A stretch of DNA of 64,000 nucleotides from Pseudomonas gozinkensis (GTDB lineage Bacteria; Pseudomonadota; Gammaproteobacteria; Pseudomonadales; Pseudomonadaceae). The position numbers and the translations under genes were made by a program. Positions 56,871-64,000 of the stretch are shown in pieces (position 1 is the stretch's first letter; each line of letters starts with the position of its first letter). The DNA lies in assembly GCF_014863585.1 (NCBI RefSeq), contig NZ_CP062253.1, positions 894,501 through 958,500 of the forward strand. The letters are read 5' to 3'. The notes beneath the pieces are model-generated. The model was not told the DNA's origin. It made no database searches and saw only the letters and a list, made by a program, of their open reading frames with translations.

Positions 56871-58007
56871 TTGACTAAGCCAGCCATACTCGCCCTTGCT
56901 GATGGCAGCATTTTTCGCGGCGAAGCCATTGGAGCCGACGGTCAGACCGTTGGTGAGGTGGTGTTCAACACCGCAATGACCGGCTATCAGGAAATCCTTA
57001 CCGATCCTTCCTACGCCCAACAGATCGTTACCCTGACTTACCCGCACATCGGCAACACCGGTACCACGCCGGAAGATGCCGAGTCCGACCGCGTCTGGTC
57101 CGCTGGCCTGGTCATCCGTGACCTGCCGCTGGTAGCGAGCAACTGGCGTAACACGATGTCCCTGTCCGATTACCTGAAAGCCAACAATGTTGTGGCAATC
57201 GCCGGTATCGACACCCGCCGCCTGACCCGCATCCTGCGTGAAAAAGGCGCACAGAACGGCTGCATCATGGCCGGCGACAACATTTCCGAAGAAGCGGCCA
57301 TCGCCGCGGCGCAAGGCTTCCCGGGCCTGAAGGGCATGGACCTGGCGAAAGTCGTCAGCACCAAGACTCAATACGAGTGGCGCTCCACTGTCTGGGATCT
57401 GAAAACCGACAGTCACGCGACCATCGAAGCCTCCGAGCTGCCATATCACGTGGTTGCCTACGACTACGGCGTCAAGGTCAACATCCTGCGCATGCTGGTC
57501 GAGCGCGGTTGCCGCGTCACCGTGGTGCCGGCGCAAACCCCGGCTGCCGACGTGCTGGCCCTGAAGCCGGACGGCGTGTTCCTGTCCAACGGCCCTGGTG
57601 ATCCGGAGCCTTGCGACTACGCGATCAAGGCGATCAAGGAAGTACTGGAAACCGAAATCCCGGTGTTCGGCATCTGCCTCGGCCACCAGCTGCTGGCCCT
57701 GGCCTCCGGCGCCAAGACCCTGAAAATGGGCCACGGCCACCACGGTGCCAACCACCCGGTTCAGGATCTGGACACTGGCGTCGTGATGATCACCAGCCAG
57801 AACCACGGTTTCGCGGTTGACGAAGAAACCCTGCCAGCCAACGTCCGTGCGATCCACAAATCGCTGTTCGACGGCACCCTGCAAGGTATCGAGCGCACCG
57901 ACAAGAGCGCGTTCAGCTTCCAGGGTCACCCTGAGGCGAGCCCGGGCCCGAACGATGTGGCCCCTCTGTTTGACCGCTTCATCAACGAGATGGCCAAGCG
58001 ACGCTAA
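56871..58007 (+). CDS. carA: Carbamoyl-phosphate synthase small subunit
   Basis: A 378-residue glutaminase subunit. The N-terminal part has [17 protein letters not shown]; the class I amidotransferase has [14 protein letters not shown] with the catalytic Cys (about 261) and [10 protein letters not shown] with the His (about 345). It releases ammonia from glutamine for CarB. The start is TTG at 56871 with GGGAGG five bases upstream; an ATG at 56847 lies in frame but before the ribosome site. Confidence 0.96.
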   Translation: MTKPAILALADGSIFRGEAIGADGQTVGEVVFNTAMTGYQEILTDPSYAQQIVTLTYPHIGNTGTTPEDAESDRVWSAGLVIRDLPLVASNWRNTMSLSDYLKANNVVAIAGIDTRRLTRILREKGAQNGCIMAGDNISEEAAIAAAQGFPGLKGMDLAKVVSTKTQYEWRSTVWDLKTDSHATIEASELPYHVVAYDYGVKVNILRMLVERGCRVTVVPAQTPAADVLALKPDGVFLSNGPGDPEPCDYAIKAIKEVLETEIPVFGICLGHQLLALASGAKTLKMGHGHHGANHPVQDLDTGVVMITSQNHGFAVDEETLPANVRAIHKSLFDGTLQGIERTDKSAFSFQGHPEASPGPNDVAPLFDRFINEMAKRR

Positions 58008-58038
58008 GCGCTCGCCTTGAGACTGTAGCGAGAAGCCC

Positions 58039-58075
58039 CTCGAGGGCGGCCCCGGAACCGGCGGCCCCCTCGGGA
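58039..58075 (+). repeat. GC-rich hairpin between carA and carB
   Basis: An imperfect inverted repeat CCTCGAGGGCGGCC...GGCGGCCCCCTCGGG lies in the 126-bp carA-carB gap. No T run follows, so partial termination or RNA processing is possible. Confidence 0.45.
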
Positions 58076-58133
58076 CTTCAGAAATCGATCAAGACGGCTT
58101 GCCGACTGACCTGCGGATTTGAGTGACAAACCC

Positions 58134-61100
58134 ATGCCAAAACGTACAGACATTAAAAGCATCCTGATTCTCGGCGCTGGCCCGATCGTTATCGGCCAGG
58201 CCTGCGAATTCGACTACTCCGGCGCCCAGGCTTGCAAAGCCCTGCGCGAAGAGGGTTACCGCGTCATCCTGGTGAACTCCAACCCGGCCACCATCATGAC
58301 CGACCCGGACATGGCCGACGCGACCTACATCGAACCGATCAAATGGCAGACCGTTGCCAAGATCATCGAAAAAGAGCGTCCGGATGCCGTGCTGCCAACC
58401 ATGGGCGGCCAGACTGCTCTGAACTGCGCCCTGGACCTGGAGCGCGAAGGCGTTCTGGAGAAGTTCGGCGTAGAGATGATCGGTGCCAACGCCGACACCA
58501 TCGACAAGGCTGAAGACCGCTCGCGTTTCGACAAGGCGATGAAAGCCATCGGCCTGGAATGCCCGCGTTCCGGTATCGCCCACAGCATGGAAGAAGCCAA
58601 CGCGGTGCTCGAGCGCCTGGGCTTCCCGTGCATCATCCGTCCGTCCTTCACCATGGGCGGCACCGGTGGCGGTATCGCTTACAACCGTGAAGAGTTCGAA
58701 GAAATCTGCGCCCGTGGTCTGGACCTTTCGCCAACCAAGGAACTGCTGATCGACGAATCCCTGATCGGCTGGAAAGAATATGAAATGGAAGTTGTCCGCG
58801 ACAAAAAGGACAACTGCATCATCGTCTGCTCGATCGAGAACTTCGACCCGATGGGCGTGCACACCGGTGACTCGATCACCGTTGCCCCGGCTCAGACCCT
58901 GACCGACAAGGAATACCAGATCCTGCGTAACGCCTCGCTGGCGGTACTGCGCGAGATCGGTGTCGAGACCGGCGGTTCCAACGTTCAGTTCGGTATCTGC
59001 CCGGACACCGGCCGCATGGTCGTGATCGAAATGAACCCGCGTGTATCGCGTTCGTCGGCTCTGGCCTCGAAAGCCACCGGTTTCCCGATCGCCAAGGTCG
59101 CGGCCAAACTGGCAGTCGGCTACACCCTCGACGAGCTGTCGAACGACATCACCGGCGGCAAGACTCCGGCGTCCTTCGAGCCGTCCATCGACTACGTCGT
59201 GACCAAGCTGCCGCGCTTTGCTTTCGAGAAGTTCGCCAACGCTGACGCACGCCTGACCACTCAAATGAAGTCGGTAGGCGAAGTCATGGCCATCGGCCGT
59301 ACCTTCCAGGAATCCCTGCAGAAAGCCCTGCGCGGTCTGGAAGTGGGCGTTTGCGGTCTGGACGAAAAAGTCGACCTGACCAACCCGGAAAGCATGAGCG
59401 TGCTCAAGCGCGAGCTGACCGTGCCGGGCGCCGAGCGTATCTGGTACGTGGCGGACGCCTTCCGCGCCGGCATGACCGTCGAAGACATCTTCGGCATGAA
59501 CATGATCGACCCATGGTTCCTGGTGCAGATCGAAGATCTGATCAAGGACGAAGAGAAGGTCAAGACCCTCGGTCTGTCCGCTATCGACCGCGACCTGATG
59601 TTCAAGCTCAAGCGCAAAGGCTTCTCCGATCAGCGTCTGGCCAAGCTGCTGGGCGTGACCGAGAAGAACCTGCGTACGCACCGCCAAAAGCTGGAAGTGT
59701 TCCCGGTCTACAAGCGCGTTGATACCTGCGCTGCCGAGTTCGCCACCGACACCGCTTACCTCTACTCGACCTACGAGGAGGAGTGCGAAGCCGCACCGTC
59801 GGGTCGCGACAAGATCATGATTCTGGGTGGTGGTCCGAACCGTATCGGCCAAGGCATCGAGTTCGACTACTGCTGCGTACACGCCGCCCTCGCCCTGCGC
59901 GAAGACGGCTACGAAACCATCATGGTCAACTGCAACCCGGAAACCGTTTCCACTGACTACGACACTTCCGACCGTCTGTACTTCGAGCCGGTAACCCTGG
60001 AAGACGTGCTGGAAATCTGCCGCGTCGAGAAGCCGAAAGGCGTGATCGTCCAGTACGGCGGCCAGACCCCGCTGAAACTGGCTCGCGCCCTGGAAGCAGC
60101 CGGCGTGCCGATCATCGGCACCAGCCCTGACGCCATCGACCGTGCCGAAGACCGTGAGCGCTTCCAGCAAATGGTTGAGCGTCTGAACCTGCGTCAGCCG
60201 CCAAACGCCACCGTGCGCAGCGAAGACGAAGCTGTTCGCGCAGCCGCGAAGATCGGTTACCCGCTGGTGGTGCGTCCGTCCTACGTACTGGGCGGTCGGG
60301 CGATGGAAATCGTTTACAAGGAAGAAGAGCTCAAGCGTTACCTGCGTGACGCGGTGCAAGTGTCGAACGACAGCCCGGTGCTGCTCGACCACTTCCTCAA
60401 CTGCGCCATCGAGATGGACGTGGATGCGGTCTGCGACGGCAAGGACGTGGTGATCGGCGCGATCATGCAGCACATCGAACAGGCGGGCGTTCACTCCGGT
60501 GACTCCGCATGCTCGCTGCCGCCGTACTCACTGCCGGCGCACATCCAGGACGAGATGCGCGAACAGGTCAAGAAAATGGCCCTGGAACTGGGCGTGGTCG
60601 GCCTGATGAACGTTCAGTTGGCGCTGCAAGGCGAAGACATCTACGTCATCGAAGTCAACCCGCGTGCTTCCCGTACCGTACCGTTCGTGTCGAAGTGCAT
60701 CGGTGTTTCCCTGGCGATGATCGCAGCTCGCGTGATGGCCGGTAAAACCCTGAAGGAAATCGGCTTCACCAAAGAAATCATTCCGAACTTCTACAGCGTG
60801 AAAGAGGCGGTGTTCCCGTTCGCCAAATTCCCTGGCGTTGACCCGATCCTCGGCCCAGAGATGAAGTCCACCGGTGAAGTAATGGGCGTCGGCGACACCT
60901 TCGGCGAAGCCTTTGCCAAAGCCCAGATGGGCGCGAGTGAAGTGCTGCCGACCGGCGGTACCGCATTCATCAGCGTACGCGACGATGACAAGCCACTGGT
61001 TGCAGGCGTGGCCCGTGATCTGATCAACTTGGGCTTCGAGGTCGTCGCCACTGCCGGCACTGCCAAGCTGATCGAAGCCGCAGGCCTGAAAGTGCGTCGC

Positions 61101-61355
61101 GTGAACAAGGTGACAGAGGGTCGTCCGCACGTGGTCGACATGATCAAGAATGACGAAGTCACCCTGATCATCAACACCACCGAAGGTCGTCAGTCGATCG
61201 CCGATTCCTATTCCATTCGCCGTAACGCCTTGCAGCACAAGATTTACTGCACCACCACCATTGCTGCTGGCGAAGCTATCTGTGAAGCGCTGAAGTTCGG
61301 TCCCGAGAAGACCGTACGCCGCTTGCAGGATCTACACGCAGGATTGAAGGCATGA
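58134..61355 (+). CDS. carB: Carbamoyl-phosphate synthase large subunit
   Basis: A 1073-residue CarB with two tandem ATP-grasp halves (first from [20 protein letters not shown], second from [19 protein letters not shown] at about 560) and a C-terminal MGS-like allosteric domain (about 935 on). It makes carbamoyl phosphate for arginine and pyrimidines. ATG 58134 (MPKRTDIKS) is the canonical start; an in-frame TTG lies at 58119. No extra gene lies between carA and carB, unlike what is reported for P. aeruginosa. Confidence 0.97.
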   Translation: MPKRTDIKSILILGAGPIVIGQACEFDYSGAQACKALREEGYRVILVNSNPATIMTDPDMADATYIEPIKWQTVAKIIEKERPDAVLPTMGGQTALNCALDLEREGVLEKFGVEMIGANADTIDKAEDRSRFDKAMKAIGLECPRSGIAHSMEEANAVLERLGFPCIIRPSFTMGGTGGGIAYNREEFEEICARGLDLSPTKELLIDESLIGWKEYEMEVVRDKKDNCIIVCSIENFDPMGVHTGDSITVAPAQTLTDKEYQILRNASLAVLREIGVETGGSNVQFGICPDTGRMVVIEMNPRVSRSSALASKATGFPIAKVAAKLAVGYTLDELSNDITGGKTPASFEPSIDYVVTKLPRFAFEKFANADARLTTQMKSVGEVMAIGRTFQESLQKALRGLEVGVCGLDEKVDLTNPESMSVLKRELTVPGAERIWYVADAFRAGMTVEDIFGMNMIDPWFLVQIEDLIKDEEKVKTLGLSAIDRDLMFKLKRKGFSDQRLAKLLGVTEKNLRTHRQKLEVFPVYKRVDTCAAEFATDTAYLYSTYEEECEAAPSGRDKIMILGGGPNRIGQGIEFDYCCVHAALALREDGYETIMVNCNPETVSTDYDTSDRLYFEPVTLEDVLEICRVEKPKGVIVQYGGQTPLKLARALEAAGVPIIGTSPDAIDRAEDRERFQQMVERLNLRQPPNATVRSEDEAVRAAAKIGYPLVVRPSYVLGGRAMEIVYKEEELKRYLRDAVQVSNDSPVLLDHFLNCAIEMDVDAVCDGKDVVIGAIMQHIEQAGVHSGDSACSLPPYSLPAHIQDEMREQVKKMALELGVVGLMNVQLALQGEDIYVIEVNPRASRTVPFVSKCIGVSLAMIAARVMAGKTLKEIGFTKEIIPNFYSVKEAVFPFAKFPGVDPILGPEMKSTGEVMGVGDTFGEAFAKAQMGASEVLPTGGTAFISVRDDDKPLVAGVARDLINLGFEVVATAGTAKLIEAAGLKVRRVNKVTEGRPHVVDMIKNDEVTLIINTTEGRQSIADSYSIRRNALQHKIYCTTTIAAGEAICEALKFGPEKTVRRLQDLHAGLKA

Positions 61356-61834
61356 GCATAACCAAGTACCCAATGACTGTTCAGGGCGCTCGCGCCCTGG
61401 AAGAAGAACACGCTCACCTGACCAAGGTCGTTCGTCCGAAGCTCAGCCAGGACATCGGTACGGCCCGCGAGTTGGGTGACTTGAAGGAAAACGCCGAATA
61501 CCATGCCGCCCGCGAACAGCAAGGCATGGTCGAGGCGCGGATCCGAGACATCGAAGGCCGGATCCAGAATCAGGTCGTGATTGATGTCACGACCATTCCT
61601 CACACAGGCAAAGTGATTTTCGGCACCACCGTTGAAATCGCCAACGTCGAGACTGATGAAAGCGTCACCTACCACATCGTGGGCGAGGATGAAGCTGACT
61701 TCAAACTCGGCAAGATTTCGGTCGGTTCGCCTCTCGCCCGTGCTTTGATCGGCAAGGAAGAAGGTGATGTGGTCGCGGTGAAAACGCCTGGTGGCGTTAT
61801 CGAGTACGAGATTGTCGAAGTCCGTCACATCTGA
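61352..61834 (+). CDS. greA: Transcription elongation factor GreA
   Basis: A 160-residue GreA with the N-terminal coiled coil ([39 protein letters not shown]; the acidic tip is in this hairpin) and the C-terminal FKBP-like domain ([20 protein letters not shown], then [14 protein letters not shown]). It rescues backtracked RNA polymerase. The start overlaps the carB stop by 4 bp, the known carAB-greA operon of Pseudomonas. Confidence 0.96.
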   Translation: MSITKYPMTVQGARALEEEHAHLTKVVRPKLSQDIGTARELGDLKENAEYHAAREQQGMVEARIRDIEGRIQNQVVIDVTTIPHTGKVIFGTTVEIANVETDESVTYHIVGEDEADFKLGKISVGSPLARALIGKEEGDVVAVKTPGGVIEYEIVEVRHI

Positions 61835-61862
61835 GAGTGGGCGCCCGCTGCATGCGGGCGCG

Positions 61863-62267
61863 ATGCTCTGGCAACTGACCCAGATGTTGTGGGTCGGAGG
61901 CCTGTGGCTGGTGCATCTCGGTCTGCGGCCGGTGCTGGGTCAAATCGGCCTGGCACCGCTGCTGATCGATGAAGTTGCAGGTACGTTTGAAGTGGCGATG
62001 GTGGGGTTTGCCGTCGCATGCGTGATATTTCAGGCTTTGGTGCTGGTACAGGCCGAGGGCCTTGCCAGTCTATGGCGGGATTTTCGCGGGCAAGTGTTGC
62101 TGATGGCGTTGTATGCGTGTGCGATGTCTGTCGCAGTGCGTGTCGGCTGGCCGGGTGCGCAGCGCTGGCAGGTGTTCAGCTTTCTTGTGTTGGGTTTTTC
62201 CGGGTTGGTGCTGGTGTTGCAGCCGGTGCCGGGATGGAGTGGCAGGGTGCGCGAAGCACACCCTTGA
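61863..62267 (+). CDS. Small inner-membrane protein, unknown function
   Basis: A 134-residue protein with four hydrophobic segments: MLWVGGLWLVHLGLRPVLGQ, VAMVGFAVACVIFQALVLVQ, VLLMALYACAMSVAVRVGW and VFSFLVLGFSGLVLVLQPVP. It resembles the DUF4149-like membrane protein that follows greA in other pseudomonads. The start is uncertain: ATG 61863 is used, but no strong ribosome site is seen. Convergent with yhbY. Confidence 0.75.
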   Translation: MLWQLTQMLWVGGLWLVHLGLRPVLGQIGLAPLLIDEVAGTFEVAMVGFAVACVIFQALVLVQAEGLASLWRDFRGQVLLMALYACAMSVAVRVGWPGAQRWQVFSFLVLGFSGLVLVLQPVPGWSGRVREAHP

Positions 62268-62276
62268 CCCTTGCCA

Positions 62277-62585
62277 TCACTTGAAGCGATGGACGTTCGA
62301 CAGCTGCTTGTTGACGCTGAAGTTCTTGCGGTAAATCAGTGCCATTTTGCCGATGACTTGAACCAGATCGGCCTTGCCGACCTTGCACAGCTCTGCAACG
62401 GACGCCAGACGCGCCTCGCGATCAAGGATGTTGAGCTTGATCTTGATCAGCTCGTGATCTGCCAATGCGCGTTCGAGTTCGGCTAAAACACCCTCAGTCA
62501 AACCGTTGTCAGCCACAGTCAGAACTGGTTTCAGGTGGTGGCCAATGGATTTGTACTGTTTCTTCTGCTCTGGAGTGAGCGGCAT
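62277..62585 (-). CDS. yhbY: YhbY-family (CRS1/CRM) RNA-binding protein
   Basis: A 102-residue CRM-domain protein: KKQYKSIGHHLKPVLTVADN, the GLTEGVLAELERALADHELI helix and strand, and CKVGKADLVQVIGKMALIYR. It binds pre-50S ribosomal particles. It is divergent from rlmE, another large-subunit maturation gene, as in most gamma-proteobacteria. Confidence 0.95.
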   Translation of the reverse strand: MPLTPEQKKQYKSIGHHLKPVLTVADNGLTEGVLAELERALADHELIKIKLNILDREARLASVAELCKVGKADLVQVIGKMALIYRKNFSVNKQLSNVHRFK

Positions 62586-62686
62586 AATCTGACCCTTTCG
62601 TCTGGATTCTGTAAAATGGCGGCCATTTTACCCGAGGGCTCGTGGATCCGCCCAATTAATCACGACCCTAATCAACGAGGTGCCCA

Positions 62687-63316
62687 ATGGCGCGTTCCAA
62701 GACAAGCCTTGGTTGGCTGAAAAGACATGTCAATGACCCCTATGTGAAGCAGGCGCAGAAGGACGGTTACCGTTCGCGTGCGAGTTACAAGCTTCTGGAA
62801 GTCCAGGAAAAATACAAACTGATCCGCCCGGGCATGAGCGTCGTCGACCTCGGCGCGGCGCCCGGCGGCTGGTCGCAGGTCACCAGTCGGTTGATCGGTG
62901 GTCAGGGGCGTCTGATCGCTTCGGACATCCTGGAAATGGACAGCATTCCGGACGTGACTTTCATTCAGGGTGACTTCACTCAGGACGAAGTGCTTGCCCG
63001 GATCCTCGAAGCCGTAGGTAATTCGCAGGTGGACCTTGTGATTTCCGATATGGCCCCCAATATGAGTGGTACGCCCGAAGTGGACATGCCCAAAGCCATG
63101 TTCCTTTGCGAGTTGGCGCTTGATCTGGCAGAGCGGATACTCAAGCCGGGTGGTAATTTCCTGATCAAGATTTTTCAGGGCGAGGGGTTCGATACTTACT
63201 TGAAGGACGCTCGCAAGAAGTTCGACAAGATCCAGATGATGAAGCCGGACTCCTCTCGTGGCAGCTCTCGCGAGCAATACATGCTGGCTTGGGGCTATCG
63301 CGGTCGTAGCGAGTAA
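62687..63316 (+). CDS. rlmE: 23S rRNA 2'-O-ribose U2552 methyltransferase RlmE (FtsJ)
   Basis: A 209-residue RrmJ-fold methylase. N-terminus [23 protein letters not shown] motif [14 protein letters not shown] (about 53-66); catalytic Lys-Asp-Lys-Glu tetrad in [19 protein letters not shown] and [12 protein letters not shown]. It methylates U2552 in the A-site loop. ftsH follows after 193 bp. Confidence 0.96.
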   Translation: MARSKTSLGWLKRHVNDPYVKQAQKDGYRSRASYKLLEVQEKYKLIRPGMSVVDLGAAPGGWSQVTSRLIGGQGRLIASDILEMDSIPDVTFIQGDFTQDEVLARILEAVGNSQVDLVISDMAPNMSGTPEVDMPKAMFLCELALDLAERILKPGGNFLIKIFQGEGFDTYLKDARKKFDKIQMMKPDSSRGSSREQYMLAWGYRGRSE

Positions 63317-63509
63317 AACGAGGTTTTTTGGCGGGGTGATAGGTTTTTCGTATTTCGCCCCGCGTGCATAAGCGAATATTGTGTAGAAAGTGTTTCACAA
63401 AGGGTTACAGACGGCGCCTGCCAGAGCTGTAGGTAATGTAGTAAGTTAGGCCGGTGAATATCATGCGAAGCGCGCGCCAGTAGCGGAGCTTGCTTCAGAG
63501 GGTAGTTAA

Positions 63510-64000
63510 TTGAACGATATGGCAAAGAATCTGATCCTGTGGTTGATCATCGCGGCTGTCCTGGTGACGGTGATGAACAACTTCTCCAGCCCTAACGAGC
63601 CGCAGACCCTCAACTATTCCGACTTCATCCAGCAGGTCAAGGATGGCAAGGTCGAGCGCGTGGCCGTCGACGGCTACGTGATTACCGGCAAACGCAACGA
63701 TGGCGACAGCTTCAAGACCATTCGTCCGGCAATCCAGGACAATGGCCTGATCGGCGATCTGGTCGACAACCACGTTGTGGTCGAGGGCAAGCAGCCTGAG
63801 CAGCAAAGCATCTGGACCCAGCTTCTGGTAGCCAGCTTCCCGATCCTGGTGATCATCGCGGTGTTCATGTTCTTCATGCGCCAGATGCAGGGCGGTGCGG
63901 GCGGCAAGGGCGGGCCGATGAGCTTTGGCAAGAGCAAGGCGCGTCTGCTGTCCGAAGATCAGGTGAAAACCACCCTGGCTGACGTTGCCGGTTGCGACGA
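63510..64000 (+). CDS. ftsH: Membrane protease FtsH, N-terminal part (cut by window edge)
   Basis: The open frame runs from TTG 63510 (or ATG 63519, MAKNLILWLIIAAVL) to the window end, about 160 codons. Visible are the first membrane segment, a periplasmic domain with EPQTLNYSDFIQQVKDGKVE, the second membrane segment FPILVIIAVFMFFMRQMQGG, and the linker before the AAA domain (SKARLLSEDQVKTTLADVAG). FtsH degrades membrane proteins and sigma-32, the factor whose promoters precede grpE and dnaK. The protease and ATPase domains lie outside the window. Confidence 0.96.
   Translation, partial: MNDMAKNLILWLIIAAVLVTVMNNFSSPNEPQTLNYSDFIQQVKDGKVERVAVDGYVITGKRNDGDSFKTIRPAIQDNGLIGDLVDNHVVVEGKQPEQQSIWTQLLVASFPILVIIAVFMFFMRQMQGGAGGKGGPMSFGKSKARLLSEDQVKTTLADVAGCD

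Noticed and set aside
58089..60494. 801-codon minus-strand ORF opposite carB
   Set aside because: Antisense shadow of the highly biased carB coding frame, with no domain.

Overview
The window is a piece of a Pseudomonas chromosome, most likely of the P. fluorescens group. Three things point there: the block fur-recN-grpE-dnaK-dnaJ-dapB-carA-carB-greA-(membrane protein)-yhbY-rlmE-ftsH is in the order known from P. aeruginosa; the lactate locus lldR / lldP-lutABC-dld is of the Pseudomonas type; and a DUF6124 protein, a family I know mainly from Pseudomonas, lies near the left end. No database could be searched, so family names rest on motifs and remembered family members.

Left core (1-2930): an edge-truncated GT39-type glycosyltransferase, a GNAT acetyltransferase, a DUF6124 protein and an isochorismatase-fold hydrolase, all on the minus strand.

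Genomic island (about 2933-36380): a 33-kb accessory region integrated at the 3' end of the tmRNA gene ssrA. The ends are marked by an imperfect copy of the ssrA 3' end at 2933-2954, by TTGGAATACC repeats with 12-bp periodicity at both ends, and by a P4-type tyrosine integrase next to ssrA. The cargo is almost all defence-like: (a) a Septu-like PtuA/PtuB pair; (b) a small block with an unknown AT-rich gene, AlpA, an inovirus Gp2/YfjJ-like protein, a RadC-like protein and a zinc-ribbon/glycine-zipper protein; (c) an 18.3-kb, eight-gene plus-strand operon with a DUF1998 helicase carrying a C-terminal nuclease-like domain, an SNF2 helicase, a large N6-adenine methylase, a DUF3696-type ATPase, a PIN-like protein, an RNA ligase, McrB and McrC, a DISARM-related layout; (d) a four-gene minus-strand operon with an unknown protein, a QueC-like enzyme, an XRE-ImmA/IrrE regulator and a PIN protein, behind a promoter overlapped by two palindromic operators; (e) a second ATPase-HNH pair. 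An IS3 orfA stub and a decayed UvrD-type helicase end show earlier turnover.

Right core (36357-64000): ssrA, a small secreted protein, the lactate operon with its GntR regulator and a matching operator, smpB, an SNF-family transporter, ratA-rnfH, bamE, fur, recN, the heat-shock genes grpE-dnaK-dnaJ (two clear sigma-32-type promoters), dapB, carA-carB-greA with a terminator hairpin in the carA leader, a membrane protein, yhbY, rlmE and the start of ftsH. ssrA and smpB, partners in trans-translation, lie within 10 kb of each other.

The best candidates for undescribed biology are operon (c), which joins DNA modification and restriction to an RNA-cutting/RNA-sealing pair, and operon (d), which joins a 7-deazaguanine-type enzyme to a protease-regulator and a nuclease.
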